Positions 49,980-61,732 of a stretch of 64,000 nucleotides of DNA are shown piece by piece; positions within the stretch are counted from its first letter, which is position 1; every line of letters begins with the position of its first letter. The DNA comes from Wolfiporia cocos. Taxonomy: Eukaryota; Basidiomycota; Agaricomycetes; Polyporales; Phaeolaceae. The stretch is from positions 3,658,001 to 3,722,000 of the forward strand of contig JACCLO010000004.1 of NCBI GenBank assembly GCA_029448655.1, in the 5' to 3' direction. A model generated the notes under the pieces. It saw nothing but the letters and a program-made list of their open reading frames with translations. It ran no database searches and was not told the DNA's origin. Both the position numbers and the translations under genes were made by a program.

Positions 49980-51182
49980 ATGTTGCTGCCCATCCTCGCT
50001 CTCCTCGCTCTGCCGCTTTGTCTCGCGGCTTCCACGGCGGACAGCCATGCAAAATTTATCCAGATGGCCGCAGAGAATAAGGGCGTCATCAAACTAGATG
50101 AGAGTACCTACAACTTGCTCACCAGCCCGAAGCGGACCTGGTCTGCGACCGTGCAGTTCACGGCGTTGGACAAGAGGCGCAGGTGCACTCCGTGCAAGTA
50201 CATAGCCTGGTACACTTGCGCGTTGTGCACAGTTAACTGTAAGCCAGGGAATTCGACCCCGCGTTCAACGCCGTCGCGAAAGCATGGTCAACTGTGCCCG
50301 CTGCGGAACGCGACAACCACTTCTTCGCGACTCTAGACTTTGACACTGCGATGCCCGTATTCCAGAAGGTGAGCATATACATTAAGAAATAGCTGCATGC
50401 TCTGAACGCGCTGCGTAGCTTGGCATGCAATCCGCGCCCATAGTCCAAGTCTATCCCGCCGTGGACGGCCCCCGCCGCCCTGCCAGCGGCAAGACGAACC
50501 CCATCTCCCTCGACTTCACTGGGTACGCGTTATACATCTATTTCTACTATAGACATTGACAGCCTTCAAGGGGCTTTGACGCAGGCCCTCTTGCCGAGCA
50601 GCTCTCGCACTACACGCCCACAACCATCCCATACAAAGCGCCAATTGACTTCGCGCGCCTCGGCGCATACGCGTTTATCGCGCTCTCTTTCGTCGCCTCG
50701 CTCCGTTTTTTGTCGCCCGTGATTCTCAATCGTTGGTTCTGGGCGACCGCAACAGTGCTCACGTCGCTCGTCATGACCTCTGGGTACATGTTCGTGCGCA
50801 TTCGCGGCATGCCGCACAGCGGACAGAACGGTCAGTGGATCGCGCCTGGGTACCAGGCGATGTACGGCCAGGAGGTTCAGGTCGTTGCGATGATTTGTGC
50901 GTCCTTACTGAAATCTCTTAGAATTGTCATTAACGTTATGTGCAGATGGGACGCTATCCGCCGGTTTCTTGATGCTCACGCTGGTTGTGCCAAACCAGAC
51001 ATCTGCATCAAAGCAACGGCTGCAAATTTACCTCTGGACAGGTGTGGTTTTCATCATGTACTCTGTCCTCATCTCCATCTTCAGAGAGAAGAACCGAGGT
51101 TAGTTTCGTTCTGTGCTGTGCATTTTTCTGACAATCTACTCATATCCCTTACTCAGGTTATCCATTCAGACTGCTTTTGTAG
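49980..51182 (+). CDS. OST3: Oligosaccharyltransferase subunit Ost3/Ost6
   Basis: Exons 49980-50197, 50248-50368, 50419-50522, 50571-50896, 50946-51098, 51157-51182; 315 aa. A cleavable signal peptide (LLPILALLALPLCLAAS) leads into a lumenal thioredoxin-fold domain with the redox motif CTPC (Cys69, Cys72). Then come FFATLDFDTAMPVFQ and IVQVYPAVDGPR. Four membrane helices follow, including GAYAFIALSFVASLRFL and LTSLVMTSGYMFVRIRG, ending GYPFRLLL. Ost3/Ost6 subunits tether substrates through mixed disulfides so that STT3 can glycosylate sites near cysteines. Splice phases all close. The ATG at 49980 is preceded by a CCGCAGCC context and is the only in-frame ATG before the signal peptide core. 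Confidence 0.95.
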
Positions 51183-51365
51183 AGTCGATAACACTTCCAT
51201 CCATATAGAAATCAAATATGGTTCAGAGACATGTCAGAAAGCGTCAGGTCTATTGTCGTGCTACTCGAAAGCAAGGTACGGTATCAAGTCGCGAGTCCTA
51301 ACAGTGATCATGCAACGGTCATGTATGAGTATGCAAAGGAAAAAAGCGTGATCCTATGAGTGCAT

Positions 51366-54300
51366 TTAGCTTGCTCCAGCCTGCTGCTGGAATACATCCA
51401 CATAGCGATTGCGCACAGGCCGCTTCGCCTGTCTGCTGGTTCGACCTCCTGGGGGCGGAGGCCCAGCTCCAGGAGTAGTAGGCATCGTGGCAGACATGGG
51501 TGTAGGGGGTGCGGAGCCGTTCGCTTCCTCTGGTACTAAATTCGAGCGCACCCGCATCGGTGGTTTCAGAGGCCCGCCGCTCGATTCGAACGCGTTCGCT
51601 GTAGCTGGTCGCGCAGGAGGCGGCGGAGGAGTCATACCTGACATGGCAGACCCTTGCGACCGGCCTGGTGATGCCGTTTGTGCTCGTGGCGGTGGCGGTG
51701 GCGCCGTGGGTTTCGCTGCCTCGGCACTCGCCTGATAGGACAGTATGCATCAGGCATCGGCGTATACGACTGCATTCTGATCCACTCACATTCTTATTCA
51801 CCCAGCGTTTCAGCTCTTTGTCGTAGTAGAAGCTCGTCTGTTCGCCCAGGTTCGCCTTCGCGGGGGCAGGTGTTGATTCACGCTTCCATAACCGGCTGAG
51901 CCAAGACCCAGATGATGCTGTCTTCAGCTCTGGGTCCACAGCAATGTTTCAGAATTTACACAGGAATCACATGAGTTCACCTTACCTGGTTTCTCAGTAG
52001 ACTTCTCGGTAGGCTCTGGTTTTGATTCTTTTGCAGGCGCGGGATCTGTGTTCTGATCTTCATCGCTATTGCGAGGTCTGGCGCGGTGTGAAGCGTTCCC
52101 CAGGCCAAGATCATCCTCCTCGTCCTCTTCGAAGGAAGCCGGGCGGGCGCTGCGTGAAGGGGCGGTCGGAGTGACCGAGAATGCGGGATCGTCCATCAGC
52201 GAAATGAAACCGGAAGAGGAGTCGGGCTGAGTGTTTTCTTCCGTCCGCGCGAACGAGGATGCCGTGGGCGTCGGAGCAGCGGACTCTGACGACCCCCACC
52301 ACGTGCCTATCGCTGGTCCGTTTGACTGCTCGGGGCGCGCTTCGTTGTCTTCCTCCTCCAATTTCATGCTGCTGAGATTCTGCTTCGATCCCATGCCGAA
52401 TGCATGTCCGTTCAATGCTTGGCTATACAGGGATGTATCCGCGAAACTCGACGTCATCGCGCTGGCCGATGAGACGCGAGGCACAGGCGACGGCTTGCGT
52501 GCCATGGAGGGCCGGACGTAGTCCATCGCGGACGACGAACGGTTGATCTGGACGTGAGATGCTGGTGGAGGACGGTAAGCCATAGCAGAACCGGTTCTGA
52601 AGGGAGGCGGCGAATTTGACACCTCCGTGAGATCAACACGGGACTGGTGTGGTGAGGGGACAGCGGAGCTCGCAGTTGACGATATCGTGCTGTAATGGGC
52701 AAAAGGCCCAGTGAAGGCCTGTTGGTGTTGTGGGTGGGGAGTCTCGTCGGCTCTTGGCGAATCAGCCTCGCCAGCAATGAACTTCGTAAGACGGCCTTCT
52801 AGCCAGTTTCCAATGCTATCCAAGCTTGGTTTGGAAACTTTCGAGCCGATCCAAGAGCCAGTCTTGTCAAGCTGGGGTGTTGCAGTAAGTCTGTCCGAAA
52901 GCCCTCTAAGCTGCTCAACGAACGTAGGACTCGCATATGATTGGAAGCGATTGAGACAGCTCGATATAGCCTCGCAATACCTGTCGCTCAATCAGTGATG
53001 CTCAACTTACGGGGACGCGATCTACGCTACCTATGTGCCAACTGAACATGTCCCATCTCCGCTAGTGCTACCGCTCTGATGAGGCGATATGGTTGAAGAT
53101 GAGGTAGCCCGGCAAAGGCCTCCTGCCCTTTAGCAGGCGTCGAGAGAGACATAGCGAACTCAGCGATCTCCGAGAAGATGATGGGGTCAGGGTCCTTCGC
53201 AAAGATGGGCGACACTGAGGGGCTATGTGAGCCCACGAGGATAATCCGGCTGGAGCTGCCAATGCCACCCATGGGGGATGTCTGCGGAGAAAGCAGATAA
53301 CTGGACAGCAAATCATGAGCAATACATTCTTAACACCGTGCCATTATGAGCTTCAGCTCACCATGTATGCGCCGCCTCATACCAGTGATTGGCAGCTAGC
53401 TGATCTCCGAGAGCTGTCAGTGTAGATGAAATTTCCAGGGTCATCGGGCTCGTGTAGATCATTGCTACCGTATCGGCCCATCTTCCAAGGGCGTCGATGG
53501 GGATGCTCAAGGGTTCCGCAGGAGCAGGGAAGCTGGCTGACATTGGTGTAGTAGAATTGACCGATGTTGATGGTAGCTGCAATGTCTGCGTCTGGATCAA
53601 TGGCTTAGGGGGGAGCAGTTCCTTGACTATTCAGAACATCAGCAATGGCCATCCGGCTTGGAGAAGTTACATACCAGATGCTGGCCCCTGCCCTGCAAAC
53701 AGGCTATAGGCAACCCGGAGGGCCTCGTGTCCATCTGAAGATAGCGGCCTGCTCTCAGCTCCACTCAGAGACAGCAGGTCCCTGTTGCCGTTATTCGCCA
53801 GCTCACCCCTCACGAACTCAGTGACAACCTCCTTCCACGTATCTTTGTCAATGCTACTGGCAATGACCATGGCATGTGCCCATAGCTTCTCGTCCGAAGC
53901 ATAGTGACAAGCCGCACGGCGATCTCCCCGCAGAAGGAATCCCTGGATTTTGTCCAAGTCCGATGAGCGAACTGTGTGCGTGGCCACAAGCGCATCAGTT
54001 TGATCGTGGGCTGAAGCAGTCAGACTAATGTATGGCGATGTCGGCATTCCAGGCGATTGTGGCAGGAAGTCTGCAGGAGGAGCGCTCAACGACGCCGATG
54101 GCTTTAGCGAATCCCCCGTCGTGTTTGAAAGGCGAGGCACGAGGACCGCACGTACGGCACTCTCGATTTGAGGACTAGGAACACACGTCAGAGCGCTGAC
54201 ACTGGCGAGCTGCTCCAGAGCCTTACCTGCCAGACAATTTACCATCATTCTCAACCATCACCTTCAATAGGTTCACCAAAAGATGCTTCGCTTCCGCACG

Positions 54301-56853
54301 TCGACTTTCAAGACTGCCCTGCTGGAAATATCCGATGCCTCTAGAGATCTCATCGGCTCGTTCCTCCAGATATTTAACCACACGGGCCTTCTTCGTCTTC
54401 GTCTGCGTCGACGACGCAGTACGGACCAAGCTGGTCGTAGGCGTACCGGGATCAGAAAACAATGGTCCTGGGTATGACACCGCTGATGTGTCCAGAGCAG
54501 ACTCGGGTATGATCTTGTGTAATGTATACAGCTTGATGTCTGTTGACTGGCGAGATGCCAATGCAACGTCAAACCCGGTGTTCATCGATGCCCCATGGAA
54601 GCAAGTGACTAATTTGCCTCCAAACCCGAAGCTGATGACGGGCACTCGGACAGATGTCCTACCAAGGGGATCGTTCGCTCCAAGAAGAGAAGGCGATGGC
54701 GCATACATGGACTGAGTCGGAGGAGGGACTGACAGAACTTGGCCTGCATCGTAGCTCGCAGCGGGGCGAGGCACGTACGAGCCGTTTATAGCGGGCGGCC
54801 GATCGTACTGTGACAAGCTTCCTCTATTTGGGCCATTGCTAGGCTGCTGTCGCACGTGGTTGGCAGGAGCATAAGGGTCCTCGAGCACAGCAGATATAGA
54901 AGAGAAAGCAGAGCCATTCGACGTCGATCGATTACGGTTGTTCGCTGGGACATATGGGTTATACGCATGGCTAGCGGATCCCGACGCCGACGGTATCGAT
55001 GCAGGTGAAGCCGCTCTACGTGCATTCGCGGATGGAGCTGGTTCGTACGAGCTTGAATGCCCTGATACATGTTCACGCGGTAGTGAATTAGAGGTCATAG
55101 GAGGCGACGTCGCAACGTGTGAAGGCCCTTGGTCCAGGGACTGTCTACCCGCACTCCTCACGGAACGGACAGATGCCGGAGAGTTCCCCCTCTCCGGCGA
55201 ACGGCTTGCAGCTGGGGGAGCATATGGGTCACTGTATGTGTGCCCGTTCGTAATCGGTGTATACGGCCCTCTAGGTGAAGCAGAGATTGGCGGGGACTTC
55301 GACCTCGCCTGGCTGAGAGGCGCACCAAGCGTATCTGGTGCACTGTCTGGTGTCGGCTCATTTAGATGCACCAGCGCATGGTTGGGGAATGAATCTACTG
55401 GTTGCTGAGAGAAGGCGGGCATCGGCGGTTGTAGTTGTAGGTCATCTCTAGGCAAAGCATGAGAAATCATAGGCTCTGCATCTACTGATTTTGCGTTTGT
55501 CCAATCGGGGCCACTAGACCAAGACGGCGTGGAATTCGACTGTTCTCCACCAGCAGCTGGCAAATACGAGAAGTGTGAAGGTGGAGACCGCGAGGGGACA
55601 GCTTCCTCTAGTACATCATTCCACTGTGCCTGAAGATCTGCATTGCCTGACTCTGCCGAAAACTGCGACAGTGAGACAGCATCATAACCGTTATCATGTG
55701 GATTCGCCGGAGGATTGGCATGCGGTTCAGTGTAAGGCAGTCCATCATACCTTGCATGCGGAGAAGCAGTAGGCCCGTTCGTCTGAGGGAACTCGGAAGC
55801 TACACTATCCCCAGCTTGAGGGGGGATAAACGGAGCATAGTGCTCTGTATTCGGCTGGACCCTTCGGGGAGGCGAACGTGGCGGAGGGGGTGGAGGCGTA
55901 GAGACGGTCAAGTGCCTACCTCCTGGCGGCGATATGGTGTATGATGGAGGCACAGATACTTTGCGTGATTGTTTTGGAGGGGGCAACGGTGGGTCATATG
56001 CATTAGTCGTCTTCGGACGATATGCGGCAGCAATTACTGCCGAGGGTGCAGACGGAGGAGGCATTGCCGCAGGCGATTGCACCGTTGGCGGATTAGAAGT
56101 CACACTTGGATACGCGTAAGATGGCTGCAAGTCAACGGTCGCGCGTCCTGGACCATTGGTTTGTGCGGGCCTATATGGGTCATACACAGGTTGTGTAGAG
56201 GGTGCCGGGGCATAAGCATTCGAGGTGGTCGGTGCAGGCGGCTTGTATGGGTCATACATCGTGGAGGACGTGCCTTGTGTCTGGTTCACGGAATGCATAG
56301 AAGGAGCATCTGCGGGTGCGTGGGGAGCGTACGGATCGTAAGTCAAGCTGGACTGACTGGCGGGCTGGTACGTTCCATAGGCTGGGAGTTCTCATTCAGC
56401 GCCACGCAAGCTGCCCACAACAAATAGGATACCTGAGCCCGCCTGCGACCGGGATTGCACGTAGGACGTTCCCTGCTGAGTCTGAGCATGCCAAGGGTCT
56501 GGCTGGTACTGCTGCGAGTAGTAGGAGCTTCCGCCATTCACATAGGCCGTTTGTGAGACTCCAGTACTTTGAGAATAATCCTGCTGAGGACCATCACTAT
56601 TGCTCCATGAGCTGAACGCGTCAGTACCACCGGAGGCACCGAAGTCCATGGTTCCTGCTGCACCGAAGAAGTCCGTACTGTCCTGGTTAGCACCGAACAA
56701 GTCTGCTGCGGCAGGCGACTGTTCGTGAGTGTGCTCATTGCCTCCGCCTGCAGGCAGAGTCGCGTTGTCCGTGCCGTCATTGCTTGCACTAAAGAGGTCC
56801 GCGGCCGAATCTGCGGTGCCAAAGAGAGAAGCCGCTTCACCCGCAGTGTCCAT
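51366..56853 (-). CDS. SEC16: COPII coat assembly protein Sec16
   Basis: Exons 56853-56433, 56381-54227, 54174-53675, 53626-53362, 53300-53031, 52980-51986, 51929-51790, 51731-51366; 1703 aa. The ~700-residue N-terminus is disordered with repeated YDPY words (YDPYAPHAP, YDPYKPPAP, YDPYRPAQ). The central conserved domain starts near 710 (DPLGRTSVRVPVISFGFGG), followed by the helical ACE1-like region (LLRGDRRAACHYASDEKLWA, ANHWYEAAHT, CYLLSPQTSPMGG, LIRAVALAEMG). The C-terminus carries WLSRLWKRE, KANLGEQTSFYYDKELKRW and ends near RNRYVDVFQQQ, a conserved Sec23-binding end. Sec16 scaffolds ER exit sites. A possible extra 5' exon (56973-56948, nine codons) fits in phase but needs a 93-nt intron, so I did not include it. 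Confidence 0.95.
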
Positions 56854-57500
56854 ACTGCAAACGTCCTGGGCAACAAAGCGGTAGAATGGCTAACAGTAAG
56901 ACGGACAAGCGGAGAGCCTTGGCTGGGTGGTATTTGGCGTCGTTTACGGTGACCACGTATACGTAGGAGCCATTTGACGGAGAAACCCCCGGCGCCTCAC
57001 TCTAAATCTCATGTCATTCCTCGATCGTACTACCACTCGTTCGGCGATCCACCCGCAAATTCATGTAACCGCAATCCATATCCATAGTTGCTCTATCGGC
57101 CGTGAGCACTGGCAAACACGGCTGGATCGACCGCGATCCTGCCTAGATAGTGGGAGACGTTGGAGACACTGCTAGTACATCGGGTATTGCAAGCGGTCTG
57201 CATGCTCGATGGAATGAGAGGCCGCTAATGCACGTAGGACAAAGCAGATGCGCAAGAGGATTAAACGCGTCATACGGCATTCGTCATAAGATAAGGGGAC
57301 AAGGAGCATCGAGGTATACGAGTATTGTAGAAGGGCCCGTGGTCCAATATGCACTTGTGAAGGAAAGAATGCAATTATGTGAACGAATGCAGTCGGACAC
57401 AGATGAAAACGATGAAATGCGTAGGGTAGTGCGATTGTTCGTGTGTGAGGATATAACACTCAATTGGTCCAAATCATTCCTTGGTAGTAGTTTGTGTCGA
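56854..57500. promoter_or_regulatory. Tandem intergenic spacer, PUF 3' end to SEC16 promoter
   Basis: About 650 bp between two minus-strand genes, holding the PUF-gene 3' UTR and the SEC16 promoter. A possible short SEC16 leader exon lies at 56973-56948. No other gene recognised. Confidence 0.45.
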
Positions 57501-60500
57501 TTAAGCAGATGAAGCGTCCGGTTGAGCTCCCGCTGCATTAGCCCCATTGTTTTCTTTGGGGGCGCTGTCCCCATTCGTACTAGACGACTGCTTCCCAATC
57601 AAACGTTCAACTGGAAATGCGATCAGCCAAGTGAGGACATAAATGGGACGACAGCAACACTTACTAGCTATCAGGTGTTTGCTGTAGGCGCTCGAGTACC
57701 TCCGCATGTTGATCAATTGAGGCCTGACTTTGGCGATGAGCACAGCCTTCTGCTCTCCTTCAACAACCGATAGCGCCCTTTGAAGGACATAGTCTGTCAA
57801 GGATAATGTCAATTCAAGTTCGATAGCAATGTTCGATGTCAGACGAGCCGCTGCTTACTCGCATACTGATCCTTCATCATGATCATAACGGGACTCAGCC
57901 CATCATGCCGGACAGTTAGCAATTCATCGATCATTTGACGACGGCTCTCCGAGTCGGCCGTAACTAGTGCTTTCTCGCAAACGTTAGACGCAAACTTGTG
58001 GCGCGCCATGTCTAGCATTTGTCCTTGGAGCTTCGATACCACGAGTCCCCTGTCATGAGGCTTGCCGTGTTCCAAGACGAATTGGACCACATAGTTCTAT
58101 GCATCCTATATTCAGCAAAGACTCATATGAAAGGAGTGCGAGCGATGCTCACGCCAAACTGATCCTGCATGAGGAATGTAACATGTTTGTGCAATTCGTC
58201 AAGAAGTGGCCGAATATACTCTTCCGGAAGATGCTCAAAGCATCGCTGCAGCACACGACAGCCGTATGGATGTGTCGCCAGGTCGTAGACATTGCCCTTG
58301 AACGCCTTCAGCAATTCAAGGCGCTCAGGAGGGACGCGCTCGATCAGCTTCTGGACGACCTGAATCCATTCAGGGTTAGCAACTAATTCATTCGCTGGCC
58401 GAGCGCGACTCACATGGTTGCCGTTGGCGTCCTTAACCAATCTGAGGGCATTGGCCTCCAGCTCCTTCACAAAGACGCTCTGTTGCTCCGGTAGAATGTA
58501 CTCAATTGCCTGCAAAAGGTAAATACGAGGAGTCAGGAAAGGACATACTATACCGGCCCCGGAATCCGCAACGGACCTTCTGGACGACACGGCACCCATA
58601 CATCTGGAGCGACAGAGGCAGGATGTGCCCCTCCATTGCATTTGCGAGGATGGTCTTCTGAACCTGCGTCCCGTACTCGAAAAGCTTCTGGATGACCTAT
58701 GGTTCCAATGTTCTACGCTCAGATCCAAGCGATGTTCAGTGCTTCACTTACATAGTTACCGAACACATCCTGAATGAGCTGAAGGGTGCTATGGGGAACA
58801 ATCTCGTCAAAGATCTTTTGCTTCTCTTCGCTCGTCGCGGTCTCAATCTTCTGCTGGATAAAGCGGGATCCATGTTGATCCCCGCTGAACTCGACGACGT
58901 ATCCCCAGATCTCCTGCATGACATCCTTCAGACGGTGGAATCTGCGTCATGTGGAATACGCACACTCAGCTCCCAGTTTCGTGACTTGTTTGAGCGGAAC
59001 TCGTCCAACAAGGCACTTCGGATCGCAACTCGGTGATCAGGACGGAGACGAGGACCTCGATGATGCTGGCTCTGATGTGGGAATTGGCTAGTTGCTACTT
59101 GGTGGAGGGCGGGAGGAGCCATGCCAGGGTGCCCGTAGACAGCTCCCGGTGGCAACATCAACGGTAATGGTGAGTTATAGTCCATTATTTGAGCATACCC
59201 TTGCAGATGAGGTGATGGACTCGAGCGGTAGTTAGCATACATTACATTATGCGGAGGTATTTGATGCTGCTGCTGTAAATTATACTGCGGGTGGAAGATC
59301 ACAACCATTGTAAATCAAACGGACATTCATGCTCCGTATGGAAAACTTACAAGTGAGTCCCGTTTCTTGTCCAAGGGTGAAGGTGGCGGGTGTTGATACA
59401 CCATAGGCTGTGCTGGATAGTAATACTGTGACCCCATTGATCGTGGAGATCCAGAGAAATTATAAAATACGCCAGACTGCTGATTATGCGGATGCAGAGA
59501 CTGCGGGCCCATTCCAGAGTATACAGTAGGAGCGATCGTTGCCGTGCTGAGAGCGGGGGATGGGGCGTACAGAGAGGGATCAGTTGGCTGGCCGAATGCG
59601 TCATACGAGTACTGCCAATCAACTCGTGTCGACGGACCCGAATAGTAGGCGGAATAGTCCGCCTGAGGATAACCGTTGTACGGCATCCTAGGCTGCTGAA
59701 CCTGAGGAGACGTTCGCATCTGAGGCGCCGACGGTTCCGCAGCCTGGCTCGTCAGTGTTGATGACTGAGAAGCGGCCCCTGACTGACGGAACGCCTGGTT
59801 ATGCTGGGATGAATAGTCATCCGCTACAGCCATTCCGCGGAGCGCCACGGATAGGCCTTCATCTACGAACGATGAAGTCTGTAGCGAATCATAAGCTGCG
59901 CTCGGACTGCTACTCTGTTGCAGGGGCTGCTGGGCTGCGAACGGAGACAGAGATGCATCGTAGACAGACTTGCCAGGCGACACAGGTGGGTACCGCGCAG
60001 GCGCCACTGCTTCTTTACCCAAGCCAGCACTGTATCGTTGAGGAGAGAAGGGATCATGTTTGGACAGACTTGTCGACGGTGAGGATAGTGCACCCGATTG
60101 TGCAGTAGTGGGATTTCTTTGTCTAGCTTGCTGTAACGACAGTGAGGAACGGGCATCCTGGAACGACTTTGGTTAGCAACGCTCTTCTAACGTTGATCGC
60201 GTGACTGACGAGTTGCGAAGGCATGGAATCCGCCATCTCGTCCCAAGCACCGCTGGTCGGTCGAGAGCCCCAGGTGTCTCCCAATGTTGACCTGTACGAG
60301 GGGTCGCTCTGTGGGACTGAATGGTCAGGAAGATTGGCGCCTGACGACGTCGGGATATTTCTAGCGGCTGAAGACGAATTCCCCCAGACCTTCCTCCGTG
60401 ACTCAGCGTCACAGCCACCTCCAGATCGTGCCACTCACCTGCCATCCCGAATTCAGCACCTTGACCCCATTCGCCGAGCCCATACCTGCGCCAAGCGGAC

Positions 60501-60682
60501 TGCCCGTGGTGACCGACCTCCTTTGCGGATTTGTCTGCAAACGAGACGTTACCTAAGGCTCAGAATAGCTACGGCAACAAAATTCTTACATGGTTGGGAG
60601 AGCTTGAAGGCGAATGGCCTGTCGAGAGTGCGGGGGGTGCTGTCGGTTTGCGCGCTGCAGCCTCAACAGCGGCAGCAGACAT
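57501..60682 (-). CDS. Pumilio/PUF family RNA-binding protein
   Basis: Exons 60682-60590, 60534-60439, 60389-60210, 60157-59351, 59284-58964, 58925-58752, 58696-58577, 58509-58414, 58359-58153, 58096-57859, 57793-57665, 57610-57501; 856 aa. About 500 disordered residues (Ser/Gln/Pro/Tyr-rich) precede eight Puf repeats (~500-815): [109 protein letters not shown] and DQYANYVLQRAL. The repeat pattern is that of classical Pumilio/Puf3-like proteins, which bind UGUA-type elements in 3' UTRs and promote decay or translational repression; in yeast Puf3 targets are mitochondrial mRNAs (not shown here). Introns sit between repeat modules. The short tail is Gly/Asn/Ala-rich. The N-terminal start is supported by in-phase exons 1 and 2. 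Confidence 0.94.
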
Positions 60683-61732
60683 TGTGTATCGAAGTTCTGT
60701 GTAGCCTCGTGAATCCGGGTATTCATGCCAAGGCAGTAGAACCTACATTAGATCGAAGACGTCGGAATCGCGAATGAGCGTCTCGCCGTACCCAGTGGAG
60801 GTAAAGCTAAGTCACCAGTCAGCCAAACCCGATTGTAATATAGGTAGTGTCGCAGAATGCCAGAGACAAGTCAGGTTGCTGGCAAGAAGGAAGTTGTCTC
60901 GGTAGGCACTCGCGGAGCACTTCGCCTTGCTGTCCCCGGTAACATGCTCAGACAATGCCACACTCACTAGTAACACGGAAAGAATGAGCAGATGCTGCCC
61001 TCTGCGCTCCCACCCAAAATTAATTGGAGGGATTTGACTAGGAGGAAATCAGCCAGTCTACGCAAGGGAAGAGAGAGGTAGCAGGCGCGTTGGCATACAC
61101 AACCAATTTGATTCCGTTGAGCCTGTCATCGCTTCTGGCCCGAGGGCCGCGTCGGTCGTTCGTGCCATTGGTCGCCACGTGTTGCGCCCTCGTCAACAAC
61201 TGCCGCCGGACGGTTAAAATAGCCCTAATTTAGCAGGCCTCAGAAGCCCCGGTCGCCCAACTGAGCAACGCCCGATTGCGTTTCATCAGATCACCGCTTC
61301 GGCGCTTGCGACCCTGACGGAACTATCTCTGGTGGGCAGGCCTTGCCACAGGTTGCCAGTGTTCCTTGCCATTGGTAGAGATCCATGTACGAGACCGGCT
61401 ATTGTGTGGTGGCAACATGGGGCAACGGGTAAGTCATAAACATTTATAGTCGGCGGGAAGTACCTTAATTATGAGATTGTCCGGCGCCGTTGCGACGGGA
61501 CATATGCGACCCGGCTAACGGCGAGCGCAATATCTCGCGTCGTTATTGGGCATCCTTTGGGAAAGAGTTTAAGCGAACGAATAAGCTCGTCTATGTCTCG
61601 GCCCGGCGATGAAATCCAGAAATGCATTACGAGAGAAGATAGATGCGATGCAAAACATACAACCACTGTGCGACGGGTATGAGGAGATATGGAGGACAAA
61701 TGATAGAGAATAGCTATGGACTAGACACAGGA
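60683..61732. promoter_or_regulatory. Spacer with PUF promoter and kinesin 3' UTR
   Basis: About 1.05 kb between two minus-strand genes. The kinesin-proximal end should be 3' UTR; the rest is the PUF promoter. I see no gene. Paired CCAAT-type words and an E-box lie in the middle and are listed separately. Confidence 0.5.
61164..61376 (-). promoter_or_regulatory. Paired CCAAT-type boxes with an adjacent CACGTG
   Basis: The nonamer GCCATTGGT occurs at 61164-61172 and again at 61368-61376; on the minus strand, the direction of the PUF gene, each reads ACCAATGGC, containing CCAAT. CACGTG is at 61176-61181, directly beside the first. CCAAT words are bound by the Hap2/3/5 (NF-Y) complex and CACGTG by bHLH factors in fungi (known). 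Use here is inferred, 500-700 bp upstream of the PUF start. Confidence 0.4.

Noticed and set aside
56854..56973. Extra 5' exon for SEC16 encoding nine residues.
   Set aside because: Phases fit, but the implied 93-nt intron is long for this genome and the ATG at 56853 already gives a good start; left as an alternative.
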